A DNA stretch of 64,000 nt from Globodera rostochiensis (lineage: Eukaryota > Nematoda > Chromadorea > Rhabditida > Heteroderidae), in the NCBI GenBank assembly GCA_018350325.1, contig JAEVLN010000002.1, positions 6,231,027 to 6,295,026 of the forward strand. Reading direction: 5' to 3'. Shown here in pieces: positions 55,086 through 64,000 of this stretch. The notes under the pieces are model-generated. The model was not told the DNA's origin. It saw only the letters and a program-made list of their open reading frames with translations, and made no database searches. The translations under genes and the position numbers were made by a program. The stretch's first letter is position 1; each line of letters starts with the position of its first letter.

Positions 55086-55579
55086 CTTAATGATTCTTTG
55101 GTTTACAAAACACCTTTGTTCTAGTTCGTTAAATATTTTATATGTTTTTATTTATGGTCGATAGTTTTATATTGATTTTCCATTAATTAGCCCATTATTA
55201 ATTTCAAATGGTTTTTTATTCAATTTTTTTTTGATTCTAAATGCTAAAGATTCGATGTCATATATATATATATCGTGATAAAGTTTTTTAGTTCTTTCAA
55301 GTTAAATGAAATCGAGGGTAATCATTACATACTTAATTTATAAAACTGTTTAGATAATCTGTTAACGAAGTTTTGATTTTTGTATTCTTTCAATATTGGT
55401 TTTGGATTAGTATTTATATTTAATATTTTAATTATTTATGCTCCGCCAACCTATTTAGAAATTTTATATTATGAGACTTTTAAATTAAATATTTTATTTC
55501 ATTTAGATTTTATAAATATAACTACTCTTTTATATAAATTTTGAATTATTTTTCAAGTTTTTATTAAGCAACATTTGTT

Positions 55580-56219
55580 CCATGACTTTTCGTCAATGGA
55601 CTTTTCGGGACTCTTCGTCAACGACTTTTCGTCAAAGGACTCTTCGTCAAAGACTTTCCGTCATTGAACTATTCGTCAACGACATTTCGTCAATGAACTA
55701 TTCGTCAACGACATTTCGTCAATAAGAAAGAATTTTTAAAAACAACAAATTAAAATTTGATGTTTTTAAATTTCGGAATTGTTAAGTTTACTTGTCTCAC
55801 AAAAAAAATTTTAAGAGGGTTTTACGCAATTCTATGAAGTACTCGGGTTTTCGAGGTTGCTGATCACGAATATAACAACAGATTTATCACATGACATCAT
55901 CTGATTATGATTTCAAATCTATGATTTTTGGAAAAATTTTAAAAAGGCAGCAAAGGCCTCAAAATCATTCAAAAACATAAAATTACAACAGCAAGTAATG
56001 ATCGAAGCGTGCTTTTGAAGGCTAAAATTGATTTCTGAAAAATTTTTGAAATTTCGAAAAACCTTTGAATTTGGATCCGGGATTATTGGTCGAAATGGAG
56101 GTCAGAATCGGCTTCTTCACCCCGAATAACTCTAGACTTGAAAATTTGGTGTTGGCTTAAATTTAATTGAATTTGCAGTTTTTAAAAATTCTTTCTTATT
56201 GACGAAATGTCGTTGACGA
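55580..56219. mobile_element. Second foldback-like element
   Basis: The left arm is an irregular array of CGTCAACGACATTTCGTCAA-like units (55580-55727) ending AATAAGAAAGAATTTTTAAA. The right end (56180-56219) is its inverse, a single copy of the unit. The interior is unique AT-rich DNA with a GC-richer patch. No certain target duplication, so boundaries are approximate. Confidence 0.65.
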
Positions 56220-56938
56220 ATTTATTGTACAGTATTTTACACATATGTTTAAAATGACATTGTTGATCGATTTATTTATTTTAATAGCCTTTTGCAAAAT
56301 TGTTATAGCGACTTCGTTAAAGTGGCCCATAGATTCAGAAATGTAATTTTATTTACTTTTATTAATAAGGAGCATTTGTAATTTGAATTGCTTATAATAA
56401 ATGCTGAGTTTTAAATTATTTATTTATTTCAAAAAAAAGTAATAAAGTTTACAGTATAACTAATATCAATTTTTCTTTTTTATGTTTCAGCAAATATAAC
56501 ATCCACCAATTACATATTAATCTTTATTGTGTTTAATATATCAGTTTTTAAGCTGTGTTTTTAAACAATAAATTATATTTTGCTTATTTAAGTTTAATAT
56601 TTGGAGGCATTTGCTTAAGGTTTTTTGACAAATTTTGTTGGTTTTATTTTGAATATTTAAGTGACAATAATAATTTTATCTTTATTTTTTAACTTATCTT
56701 AACTTTTTATTTAAATAAAATGGTTTTGATAATTTCAGTTTATTTTAATAATTTATGCAATTGATGATTATTTTAACATCTAACGATGCCTTGGATTTTT
56801 GTAATGGTTCTGAGATTTTAATTTTGTTTTTCATTTAGACTGTTACATGATTTTACTTTTAGTTTGATATTTAATTCAAATGTAACTTTAGGTTTTTGGC
56901 AATAAATTATGTTGAATTTACAGGTTCGGATTTTTTAA

Positions 56939-57037
56939 GAGTCTTACTTTTTGTTTCGTCGATTAAGACCAAACTCGCCCCGCTCAATGCCGAACGCCAG
57001 TGAGAAGTTTCGTCCAAAAAATTGTTTTTATATTTGA
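56939..57037 (+). CDS. Candidate exon FRRLRPNSPRSMP...
   Basis: A 32-codon frame: SYFLFRRLRPNSPRSMPNAS then EKFRPKNCFYI and TGA. GCCA|GTGAGA after MPNA is a good donor. Arg/Pro/Ser-rich. No counterpart in the second duplication unit. Confidence 0.43.
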   Translation, partial: ESYFLFRRLRPNSPRSMPNASEKFRPKNCFYI

Positions 57038-58031
57038 TACGATTTTTTTAGCGATTCACAAACATTTAACCCAAACGTTTTAAAACTTTTAAAATTATGT
57101 GGAATCTGCAGTTTTCGGATTTATGATCTTGTTTTGTATTAATTAATTTTTACTTTTTTGCAGGTAATGACTTGATTTATAATATAATTTTTGTTAAAAT
57201 GATTCTTTTATATTTTGGTTTTAAAAAATTCTAATTTTGATAGTTTATTAATAAAAAGCATTATTTACACATTTTAGGGATTTAAATTGCCATCTGTAAA
57301 GATCTTTTTATTTATTTGTATTGAGTTTTAAAAAATAATGAGATATAGTTGTTTTAAAAGAATGTTTTTTAGCAAAGATTTAAAAATTTTAATAAAATTA
57401 ATCTTTTTAATAAAATTGTAATTTATGCGCCCGTTTCCCAGCGTTGTCAGGAGCACTGCGCAAACTGCAAAACACGATGCTTTCATAGGCCAAAGTAGAA
57501 TAACGCAGCCTGCTACACATGGAGTGCAGAATTCTGGCTAGGCCACGCAGACAGAATTCTATCAAGTCTGTGGTGCTCTCAAGTACGTCAAGTACGTCCT
57601 AATCATTTTTTTAGTAAATTAATAAATAAGTTTTATTAATTATAATTTTTAAAGGCTCTTTACCATATTTTTTTTAGTTGTTAACAAAATAATTATGTGC
57701 ATTTTATTTTTTTAATGTTGCCTTAAGGTATCAGCAGACGTTTATTAATTAGCTAAATGGTATAAACTATTTAGATGAACAATATATGTATATATCTCTG
57801 GTATAATTTATTTTTTAATTTCACATTTTTTATGTTTAAATTCACTTTAATTGACCAAGCATGAAAAATTCAAAAGTTATAATTATAACATTTTTTTATA
57901 ATGGTGTATATATATATTTTTTTATTTAAGTAATGTCTTTATTTATTCAAAAGCATAGATTTTTATCACTTGCTGTTTTAAAATATATTTTTGGGCAAAG
58001 TCTGTTTTTTATAGTTATATTTAAAAGGCAT

Positions 58032-58160
58032 TCATCTTATTGCATAGTTATTTTTGTTGAATTCATATTGACTAACAATCGGGGCCTGCCGCCATTCATT
58101 TTTGCTCCAACACTTTAGAGTCGTCGACCAGGAGTGAAATCCTTTTAAAGCTTTTAATAA
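58032..58160 (-). CDS. Candidate minus-strand terminal exon
   Basis: The minus frame KALKGFHSWSTTLKCWSKNE, WRQAPIVSQYEFNKNNYAIR ends in TGA. In unit 2 the same stop and last residues are kept (KNNYEIR) near 60190 while the sequence upstream is different. Preservation of frame and stop supports coding on this strand; the plus frame (57933-58118) is the competing reading. Confidence 0.42.
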   Translation of the reverse strand, partial: LLKALKGFHSWSTTLKCWSKNEWRQAPIVSQYEFNKNNYAIR

Positions 58161-58339
58161 ATAATGGAATTGATTATTTAATGTAAATATTACTAAAAAA
58201 AAAATAGTGTGGAGTTTTTGTATGGTTTCCTTATTATGTAGATTTTGTTTTTTCGGACAACCTTTATTTCTTAAGGTGTGCACGCTGTCTGTACTTTTAT
58301 TCTAAAATAGGCAGCTTTTAATTTATCCATGTAATATAT

Positions 58340-58386
58340 ATGAATAAAAAAATCTACCCGCATCGGCCTCACATTGTTCGAGAAAA
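58340..58386 (+). CDS. Candidate first exon with perfect donor
   Basis: ATG opens MNKKIYPHRPHIVREK and is followed directly by GTGAGTGTG. This is a 47-nt exon if real. The opposite strand is open as well. Confidence 0.35.
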
Positions 58387-59811
58387 GTGAGTGTGAGATA
58401 GTGCAAGTGTTTTTTCTACCAGTGAAGTGCACCCATAGTGGGAAAGCTCCATGGCATACTGATTGCAAAAATATTTGAATAGGCAATGAATATCTTCGAA
58501 CCGAACCAAAACCTTTGAATTTTGGCTATCCAAACCTAACCGAAGAACGGAAAACGTTCCGCTTATCCGACCAAACTAAAAACCGGACCAAAAAACCCGG
58601 TTTTAAGCTGTGGTTTTTAAACAATTGTTCTCTAACTAATAATTTATTTTGCTTATTTAAGCTTAAATATTTAGAGGCATTTGTTTAAGGTTTATATTTG
58701 ACAAATTTATTTTATTGGTTTTATTTTGAATATTTCCAAGTGGCAATAATAATTTTATCTTTATTTTCTACCTTATCCTTATTTTTTATTTAAATAAAAT
58801 GGTGTTGATAATTTAAATTATCTTTATAATTTCTTATTATTTATTTTATTTTTAAAAAAAATTTTGGTGATTCAGAAACATTTAACCCACCGCAATAAAT
58901 CGTTCATTTTTTAATGATTGTAATGGAACCAGCACAGGCTGTTGTCCGTTTTTAAGATTTCATCGGTAGTCTTTCCTATTATTTTTATTATATAGATTAA
59001 ATTTATGTGCGGGCGTAATTTATTTTTTTGTTTATTCGTTTAACTATTTTTTTAAATTTTTCTTGGTTTTTTCAACGTTTTATTTATAAACAAAATAAAC
59101 GTTTTTAATTACGAAACTTTACTGAATATTTATAAAATTGTTTTTATACGTTCCGAGAATTACTGCAAATTAATTAGGAGAAGACTCAGATTCCAGTTCT
59201 AAAAAAAAAATACAAAATATACATTTTTAAGAAGCAACTTTACTGAAATATTTATAAAATTGTTTTTATGCTATAAAAAGCTTGTTGGCGTCCGTTGCAA
59301 TTATAAGTGAACTTTAATTGAAAATTTATTTTCTTGATTATTTTATTTTTGCTTTTTATTTTGTAACATGTAATCTTTTTTACATAATAGTTTTAATTAT
59401 TTGAAGATCTAAATATAAGTAAAGGTTAGTTTTCATAGTAACTAACTGTAAAGATCTTTTTATTTATTTGCAGTGAGTCAAAAAAATATATATAGTTATT
59501 TTTTAAAAGAATGTTTTTTAGCAAAGATTTAAAAATTTTAATAACATTAATCTTTTTAATAAAATTGGAATTTATGCACACGCGTGTCTCAAAGCCAAGG
59601 GACGCATTATAGTTTTTAGGCAACTTCATATATCCCAGCATTGATAGGAGAACTGCGCAAACGGCGAGACACGCTGATTTTACTTTTTATAAATGTGCCT
59701 TTTATTTTTTTTAATGTTGCCTTATCGGAGTTTTGGGACGTCCTGGGTCCTGTCGACTATATAATTAGCTAATTGGTATAAACTATTTAGATGAATATTG
59801 TAAAATTCTAT

Positions 59812-59842
<31 letters not shown>

Positions 59843-60365
59843 AATTGTATATATCTCTGGTATCATTTATTTTTTAATTTCACATTTTTTATGTTTAAAT
59901 TCACTTTAATTGACCAAGCATGAAAAAATTTCAAAAATCATTAGTTAATTTAAAAAATTTGAAACTTTTTTTCGATAATGGTATATATATTTTTTTATAT
60001 TTAAGTAATGTCTTTATTTATTCAAAAGCATAGATTTTTATCACCTGCTGCTTTAAACTATATGTTTGGGCTGGTCTTTTGTAAACAATCACTTTTGGTT
60101 TATACCATTTTCTGAAACAGACTTATATGCGCTCAATTTTCCTCCAATGAAATCTATTTTTTTATTGTTCTATATCTAAAAGGCATTCATCTTATCTCAT
60201 AATTATTTTTGTACACAAATTATTTTAGTAATGTAACCCATTTCCTGTATCTTGAAAACTTAATTACTTTTTCATATATTTCCTATTTGTTTATATTATG
60301 CACTTAATATTTTGGAATTTATTATATTGGGCTTCTGTTAATGATGATCCCTTAAAAATAATTTC

Positions 60366-60557
60366 TTATATTAAATTGTTTATTTCCAGTTTCGTAGTCC
60401 ATCGCTGTTTTCCCCACATGTTTGTACCCACAAGGCGGCAGTTAATTATTTTTAGTAAAATATCGCTTCCGATCTTTTTCAAACGTTTCGATATTTCTAA
60501 GTCGGCCTGCAACTTGGCATTTGATTTCAAATATCTGTCATCGATGCGTTTGTGATT
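60366..60557 (-). CDS. Strong minus-strand exon candidate, 63 codons
   Basis: Stop-bounded frame: HKRIDDRYLKSNAKLQADLE, ISKRLKKIGSDILLKIINCR, LVGTNMWGKQRWTTKLEINN, then LI and TAA. GATGACAG near the start can be the acceptor and GTGGGT after CRL a donor. Highly charged, helix-like front. The plus frame (60298-60555) is Phe/Ile/Leu-driven and less natural. Found only in unit 2 of the tandem duplication. Product unknown. Confidence 0.55.
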   Translation of the reverse strand, partial: NHKRIDDRYLKSNAKLQADLEISKRLKKIGSDILLKIINCRLVGTNMWGKQRWTTKLEINNLI

Positions 60558-61083
60558 TCATCAAAATTAATAAAGGCACGTAATCGAGTCTTAAAATTTC
60601 ACAAAAATTTTTATCTTAAATATTGTTTAAATTTTATTAAAAATTATTTTTGCTAGCTGTCTCGTGTATAATATTATAAGGTATAATTCTAAGAATAATG
60701 GTTTGTTAATACGTATAATTGTCTTTTTTTAAACATAAATAATAAGATGATTTGCAGAATTTATTTATTTACAATTTTTTTAACTTACATTAAATAGTAA
60801 AAATAAACAATTTTAAAAACAAAATAATTTATACTCTCGTTTTAAAACTTTAAGAAAATATAAATATATTAGGTAATTAATAAATAATGGAATTGATTAT
60901 TTAAGCTATTACCAAAAAAATAGTGTGGAGTTTTCTATATGGTTTTTTTATTATGTGGATTTTTTTTCGGACGACCTTTATTTCTTCAGGTATTCCATAA
61001 CAAATTTTTGTAACATTTTAGACAATATGGCATATAATATATTCAAACAATTGCATATGTTTTAGATAACTAAGCTATTGTAC

Positions 61084-61542
61084 CAGGGATGGGAGCCGAC
61101 GACCTCAAAAATTTTCGGAAATCGGAATTCCGAGGACTTAAAATTTTTCGGAAATCGGAATTCCGACCCCAAAAAGTCGGAAATCGGAAGTCGGAAAAAA
61201 AATTTTTAAGAAAATTTACCTATTTAAAAAAAAATTTTCTCGGCGGCGTCTATCGGCACTGCCGATACCTCCTTCCTCCTCCCGCTTAACAAAATAATTT
61301 TAGAAAATTGAGGAAAAAAAAATTTCCAAAACGTCATCAAAAATCAAAAGGATTTTTAATCGGGACAAATTCAAAAAAGTTTTAAAAATTGTTTCCTCTA
61401 CCATAGATGTCCAACTGAAAATAGGGAAAATAATTGCACATCGAGGATCTGAACCCCAACAAATCAATCACTCAATTCCCTACCACTCACCGCTAAAAGT
61501 CGGAAATCGGAAAGTCGGAAATCAGAATTCCGACCATCGCTG
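61084..61542. mobile_element. hAT-like non-autonomous element
   Basis: Starts CAGGGATGGGAGCC and ends in the reverse of CAGCGATGGTCGGAA. Inside are repeats of CGGAAATCGGAATTCCGA and a copy of the GGCGGCGTCTATCGGCAC family. The flanking octamers TATTGTAC and CTCTGTAC agree only in the last five bases. The first duplication unit lacks it, and homology resumes exactly at its right edge. Confidence 0.65.
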
Positions 61543-61938
61543 CTCTGTACTTTTGTTTTAAAATAAACCGAAGAACGGAAACGTTTCGCTTATCCGACCG
61601 AACTAAAAAAACTGACCGAAAAAACTCTTTATAATGAATTTTATTAATATTCCGTTGGAAAAATACTTTTAACCAAAATTATGATTTATGCAACCAATGT
61701 ACTTTGTGAAATAACGATAATTTTTTTTGCTAATTCTTATATTATTAGGTTTTAATGATAAGTTATTCTTTAGTACCTGCGATTAACTCGTATGTCATAA
61801 TGAGCTTGCGCTGTCTTTTAATATTATCTTTTATTTAATTTAGTAGATTTATTTGAACCATTCATTTATTACTCATTACTTTAATTAAAAATTACTAAAT
61901 TGAAAATTTATTTGGTTGATTGATTTTTGCTTTTTAAC

Positions 61939-61992
61939 ATGTACGACTACACTTTGATAGTCGGCACGGAGGCTCAGCATTTTTGCCACTGA
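61939..61992 (+). CDS. Possible first exon MYDYTLIVGT...
   Basis: ATG opens MYDYTLIVGTEAQHFCH and TGA. Possible donors GTCGGC and GATAAG are not strong. Placed upstream of three further plus-strand islands, so it could begin that gene. Confidence 0.3.
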   Translation: MYDYTLIVGTEAQHFCH

Positions 61993-62232
61993 TAAGATCT
62001 TTTTATCATATACGCTCATAATTTTACCATAATCTTTTAATTCCAACTGTTTTTCGATTTTGTTGTTAAATTTTTTTAATTAATAAATTTATAAATTTGT
62101 ACAAATTTCAAAGACTTTTAGTTTTTAAATTTACAAATTATCAAAATTAAATTAACTTATTTGCTTTGTGTTTCTTAATATTTATTGTTGAATTTGTTTT
62201 GTAAATTAATTTTCTTTTTTAAATTAAAAAAA

Positions 62233-62361
62233 GGCTATCCATACATGCGTTGTTATATAGTCTCAGATCGTGGTGCCCGCCGAAGGGAAACTCAGAAGAT
62301 CATGGTGTTGGACGACCTAAGTAAAAGTAAGCTTTGTCCAATCAGCTTTGATAACGGATAA
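62233..62361 (+). CDS. Candidate exon YMRCYIVSDRGARR...
   Basis: The frame GYPYMRCYIVSDRGARRRET, QKIMVLDDLSKSKLCPISFD ends NG and TAA. GTAAAAG and GTAAGC after DDL are donor candidates. The next patch (62362-62465) reads FCIISAVVRYPKGKVGKFLA then AMSQ, or ISCGKIPKRQSRQVPCCNVA in another frame. Together they look like exons of one plus-strand gene. Unknown. Confidence 0.5.
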   Translation, partial: GYPYMRCYIVSDRGARRRETQKIMVLDDLSKSKLCPISFDNG

Positions 62362-62532
62362 GCACCTTTTGTATTATATCAGCTGTGGTAAGATACCCAA
62401 AAGGCAAAGTAGGCAAGTTCCTTGCTGCAATGTCGCAGTGAATTACACCATACTGGGGCAAAAAGGTTAGTCCATAAGCCACATTTTTTTATTTTTATCT
62501 TCATATAAATTGAGAATGTATGATTTTGTACG

Positions 62533-62777
62533 ATGCATGTTCACGTAGATCATCTTCAATTGATTCATATATTGCTATTTTTAATTACGCAAATTAAAAC
62601 AATCAGTTCTAAATTCCAGAAATTATATTTTGCTACTTTGAGAAGCCATCAAAAGCTGCAAAAACTTGCTGAACTCGTCTATAATTTGTTGCATAAGACT
62701 TTCACTGCAACGTGCTTGAACGTTAAAGAACGATCCAGATACTTCTCACAGTGTATTGTACTCTTGAAACTTCTTAT
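62533..62777 (+). CDS. Strong exon candidate with GTAAGT donor
   Basis: ATG opens an 81-codon run, MHVHVDHLQLIHILLFLITQ, then KFQKLYFATLRSHQKLQKLA, ELVYNLLHKTFTATCLNVKE and RSRYFSQCIVLLKLL, reaching the consensus donor GTAAGT at 62778. Leu-rich helical composition. Upstream and downstream islands lie on the same strand. Product unknown, but frame length and donor make coding likely. Confidence 0.58.
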
Positions 62778-63165
62778 GTAAGTTATAAAAAAAATTATTT
62801 GTTGTTTTGCTTCAATCATTTGTATGTATTCTCGAGAATCAGAACTGTTTCTATTCAATATTCAGACACATTGTTCACAACTTGGATTGAAGAGGCGATC
62901 TATCTCATGATTATGAGAGTTCAATGAGATCTATAAGCATTTATTATTAATGTCAGTGATAATTAAATTTAGTTACTTTATCTATTTTTGTATATGAATT
63001 TTCGTTAATTATTTGATCATTGATATTTACTTATTTTTGCTTCTTAATTTAATTTTTATTTTATATGGATTTTTATAAATGGCTCATGACTTGATGTTTT
63101 ACTTTATTGCTATTTAAATAACAACCTTAAACTTTGTTTAATTTTGTTTTTATATGATTTATAAG

Positions 63166-63226
63166 CAAAGATGAAAAATTGTCAAAGGCAGCCCAACAAT
63201 TCTTAAGTGTGACCAAACGCGGTTGA
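63166..63226 (+). CDS. Candidate exon KDEKLSKAAQQF...
   Basis: An AG precedes. The frame KDEKLSKAAQQFLSVTKRG ends in TGA at 63224, and GGTTGAG there could be a donor. Next exon candidate is at 63239, too close for an ordinary intron, so one of the two boundaries must be wrong. Confidence 0.35.
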
Positions 63227-63238
63227 GAAGTGCTGTAG

Positions 63239-63287
63239 TATCGTGAGCGCTGTCCCATGATTCCATGTCATTGTGACTGCCCTGAAG
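63239..63287 (+). CDS. Cysteine-rich microexon candidate
   Basis: GTGCTGTAG precedes and GGTGCGCC follows. The frame reads YRERCPMIPCHCDCPE. Four cysteines in 16 residues suggest a secreted, disulfide-rich or metal-binding protein. The string CPMIPC also occurs, as I recall, in TIMP C-terminal domains, but six residues cannot establish homology. Confidence 0.42.
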
Positions 63288-63829
63288 GTGCGCCAAGACC
63301 ATTTGAGATAATAATATTTATTTTATTTTTTATTTTCTAATTACTCAGAATAATTTTAAGAAAATTTTCAAAATATTTCTCAGAATATTATTTTATAAAT
63401 GAAAGCCCCCTGAATGAGAAGCCTTAGTTAAAGTCGTTATCGAGCTTTATTCACTTTTGAACAATCATAAAAAATAATTATTAAAAGAAATCACAATTTC
63501 CGTCGGGGGTCCTGCAAGTAAACATTAATGCGCTGTTTAAAATTCAATATCTTAGTTTTTTCTTAAAACATAGAATTGACCGTAAGCCGCATTACCAATA
63601 TTTTTTATGTATATTTATCTTTAGTTCAAATAAATATTTATAAGTATATATGAATATTTACTATTTTTATTTGGGTTGGCATTTTTATAAACAACATTAT
63701 GTCTGTATTTTAATTTCTTCATTCTAAAAAAATTGCTGAATGTAGCTAAGTTTACATGCAATTTTTATATAATTAATTACATTTCTGGAGTGATTTTGAA
63801 ATTTAATCTGTTATTTTAATTAACTCATT

Positions 63830-64000
63830 ATGTATAACCGACAATCTCCTTATCGCCAAGCCAAGCGCACACCTTCCAAGGTTCGTTTCATTCACTTTTT
63901 CATTCCTACTCTTTTTGGCTTATTCATATTTTGTTTGGGCAAAAATTTTTTTATTTTTGTTGAGCTTTTTTTCAGCGTTTTTGAGGAAAAAATCTTTTTG
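63830..64000 (+). CDS. First exon at window edge, MYNRQSPYRQ...
   Basis: ATG opens MYNRQSPYRQAKRTPSK, followed by AAG|GTTCGT at 63880/63881. A classic acceptor TTTTTTTCAG ends at 63975. The intron would be 95 nt, though phase 0 joining gives an early stop, so the exact donor may be a few bases later. The frame is also open without splicing to the window end. Basic, polar N terminus; product unknown; truncated by the window. Confidence 0.45.
   Translation, partial: MYNRQSPYRQAKRTPSKVRFIHFFIPTLFGLFIFCLGKNFFIFVELFFSVFEEKIFL

Larger units (their letters stand above)
56540..61640. repeat. Tandem 2-kb duplication with swapped islands
   Basis: Unit 1 runs about 56540-58600 and unit 2 about 58605-61640. 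Landmarks in both: GAGGCATTTG, CATTTAACCCA, AAAGATCTTTTTATTTATTT, TGACCAAGCATGAAAAA, AATAATGGAATTGATTATTT and CCGAAGAACGG. Several GC-richer islands differ or are missing between the units (56939-57037, 57437-57600, 58070-58140; 59575-59690, 60366-60557). Unit 2 also holds a transposon insertion at 61084. Confidence 0.7.

Noticed and set aside
59811..59840. (TA)n run
   Set aside because: Ordinary microsatellite; similar runs at 55258 and 35850.
1..64000. Ciliate micronuclear DNA with MDS/IES organisation
   Set aside because: Islands separated by AT-rich DNA look similar at first, but many have AG/GT borders, the transposase uses ordinary GT-AG introns and standard stop codons, and no pointer repeats or C4A4-type telomeres were found. 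Not excluded by experiment.

Overview
The window looks like very AT-rich nuclear DNA of an invertebrate animal. The evidence is a eukaryotic tRNA-Asn gene with internal Pol III boxes and a T-run terminator, a hAT transposon whose transposase is interrupted by tiny GT-AG introns (42-69 nt), several non-autonomous DNA elements with target-site duplications, and no operon-like packing of reading frames. I cannot name the organism and I recognise no housekeeping gene. One short palindromic stretch contains TTAGGC units, the nematode telomere repeat, but it sits inside a transposon and proves little.

Firm content. A tRNA-Asn(GTT) gene lies at 17354-17427. A 2.3-kb hAT element (17457-19752) with a perfect 8-bp duplication has landed beside it, inside a decayed second tRNA-Asn copy; its transposase has lost the centre of the catalytic domain. 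Non-autonomous elements lie at 3429-4304 (10-bp duplication, with a paralogous near-empty site at 26 kb), 32434-33183 (foldback arms of a 14-bp unit, 8-bp duplication), 55580-56219 (foldback) and 61084-61542. A tRNA-like, SINE-type sequence lies at 1962-2036, and a 217-bp near-perfect hairpin at 33952-34168.

Less firm content. Scattered over both strands are short islands (about 50-270 bp) of clearly higher GC that are open in at least one frame. Many begin right after an AG, end at a GT or a stop, and encode soluble-looking peptides. I read them as small exons, or remains of exons, of split genes with long AT-rich introns. The better ones are at 1434, 8211, 9922, 11509, 16237, 16877, 20395, 24708, 27077, 27682, 28118, 30679, 31500, 34333, 35290 (minus), 38327 (minus), 44783, 45209, 52777, 53804, 54197, 54921, 60366 (minus), 62233, 62533, 63239 and 63830. 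None gives a confident product name, and whole genes cannot be assembled by eye.

The most unusual pattern is that AT-rich, intron-like blocks recur across the window (23.4/34.8 kb; 41.2/51.5/55.5 kb; 43.9/45.4 kb; 44.5/55.2 kb; 28.4/49.8/56.5 kb; and a tandem 2-kb duplication at 56.5-61.6 kb), while the GC-richer islands inside or beside them are often unrelated or strongly diverged. This is the reverse of normal exon/intron conservation. It fits either an array of fast-diverging small-exon genes or a cassette-like replacement process.
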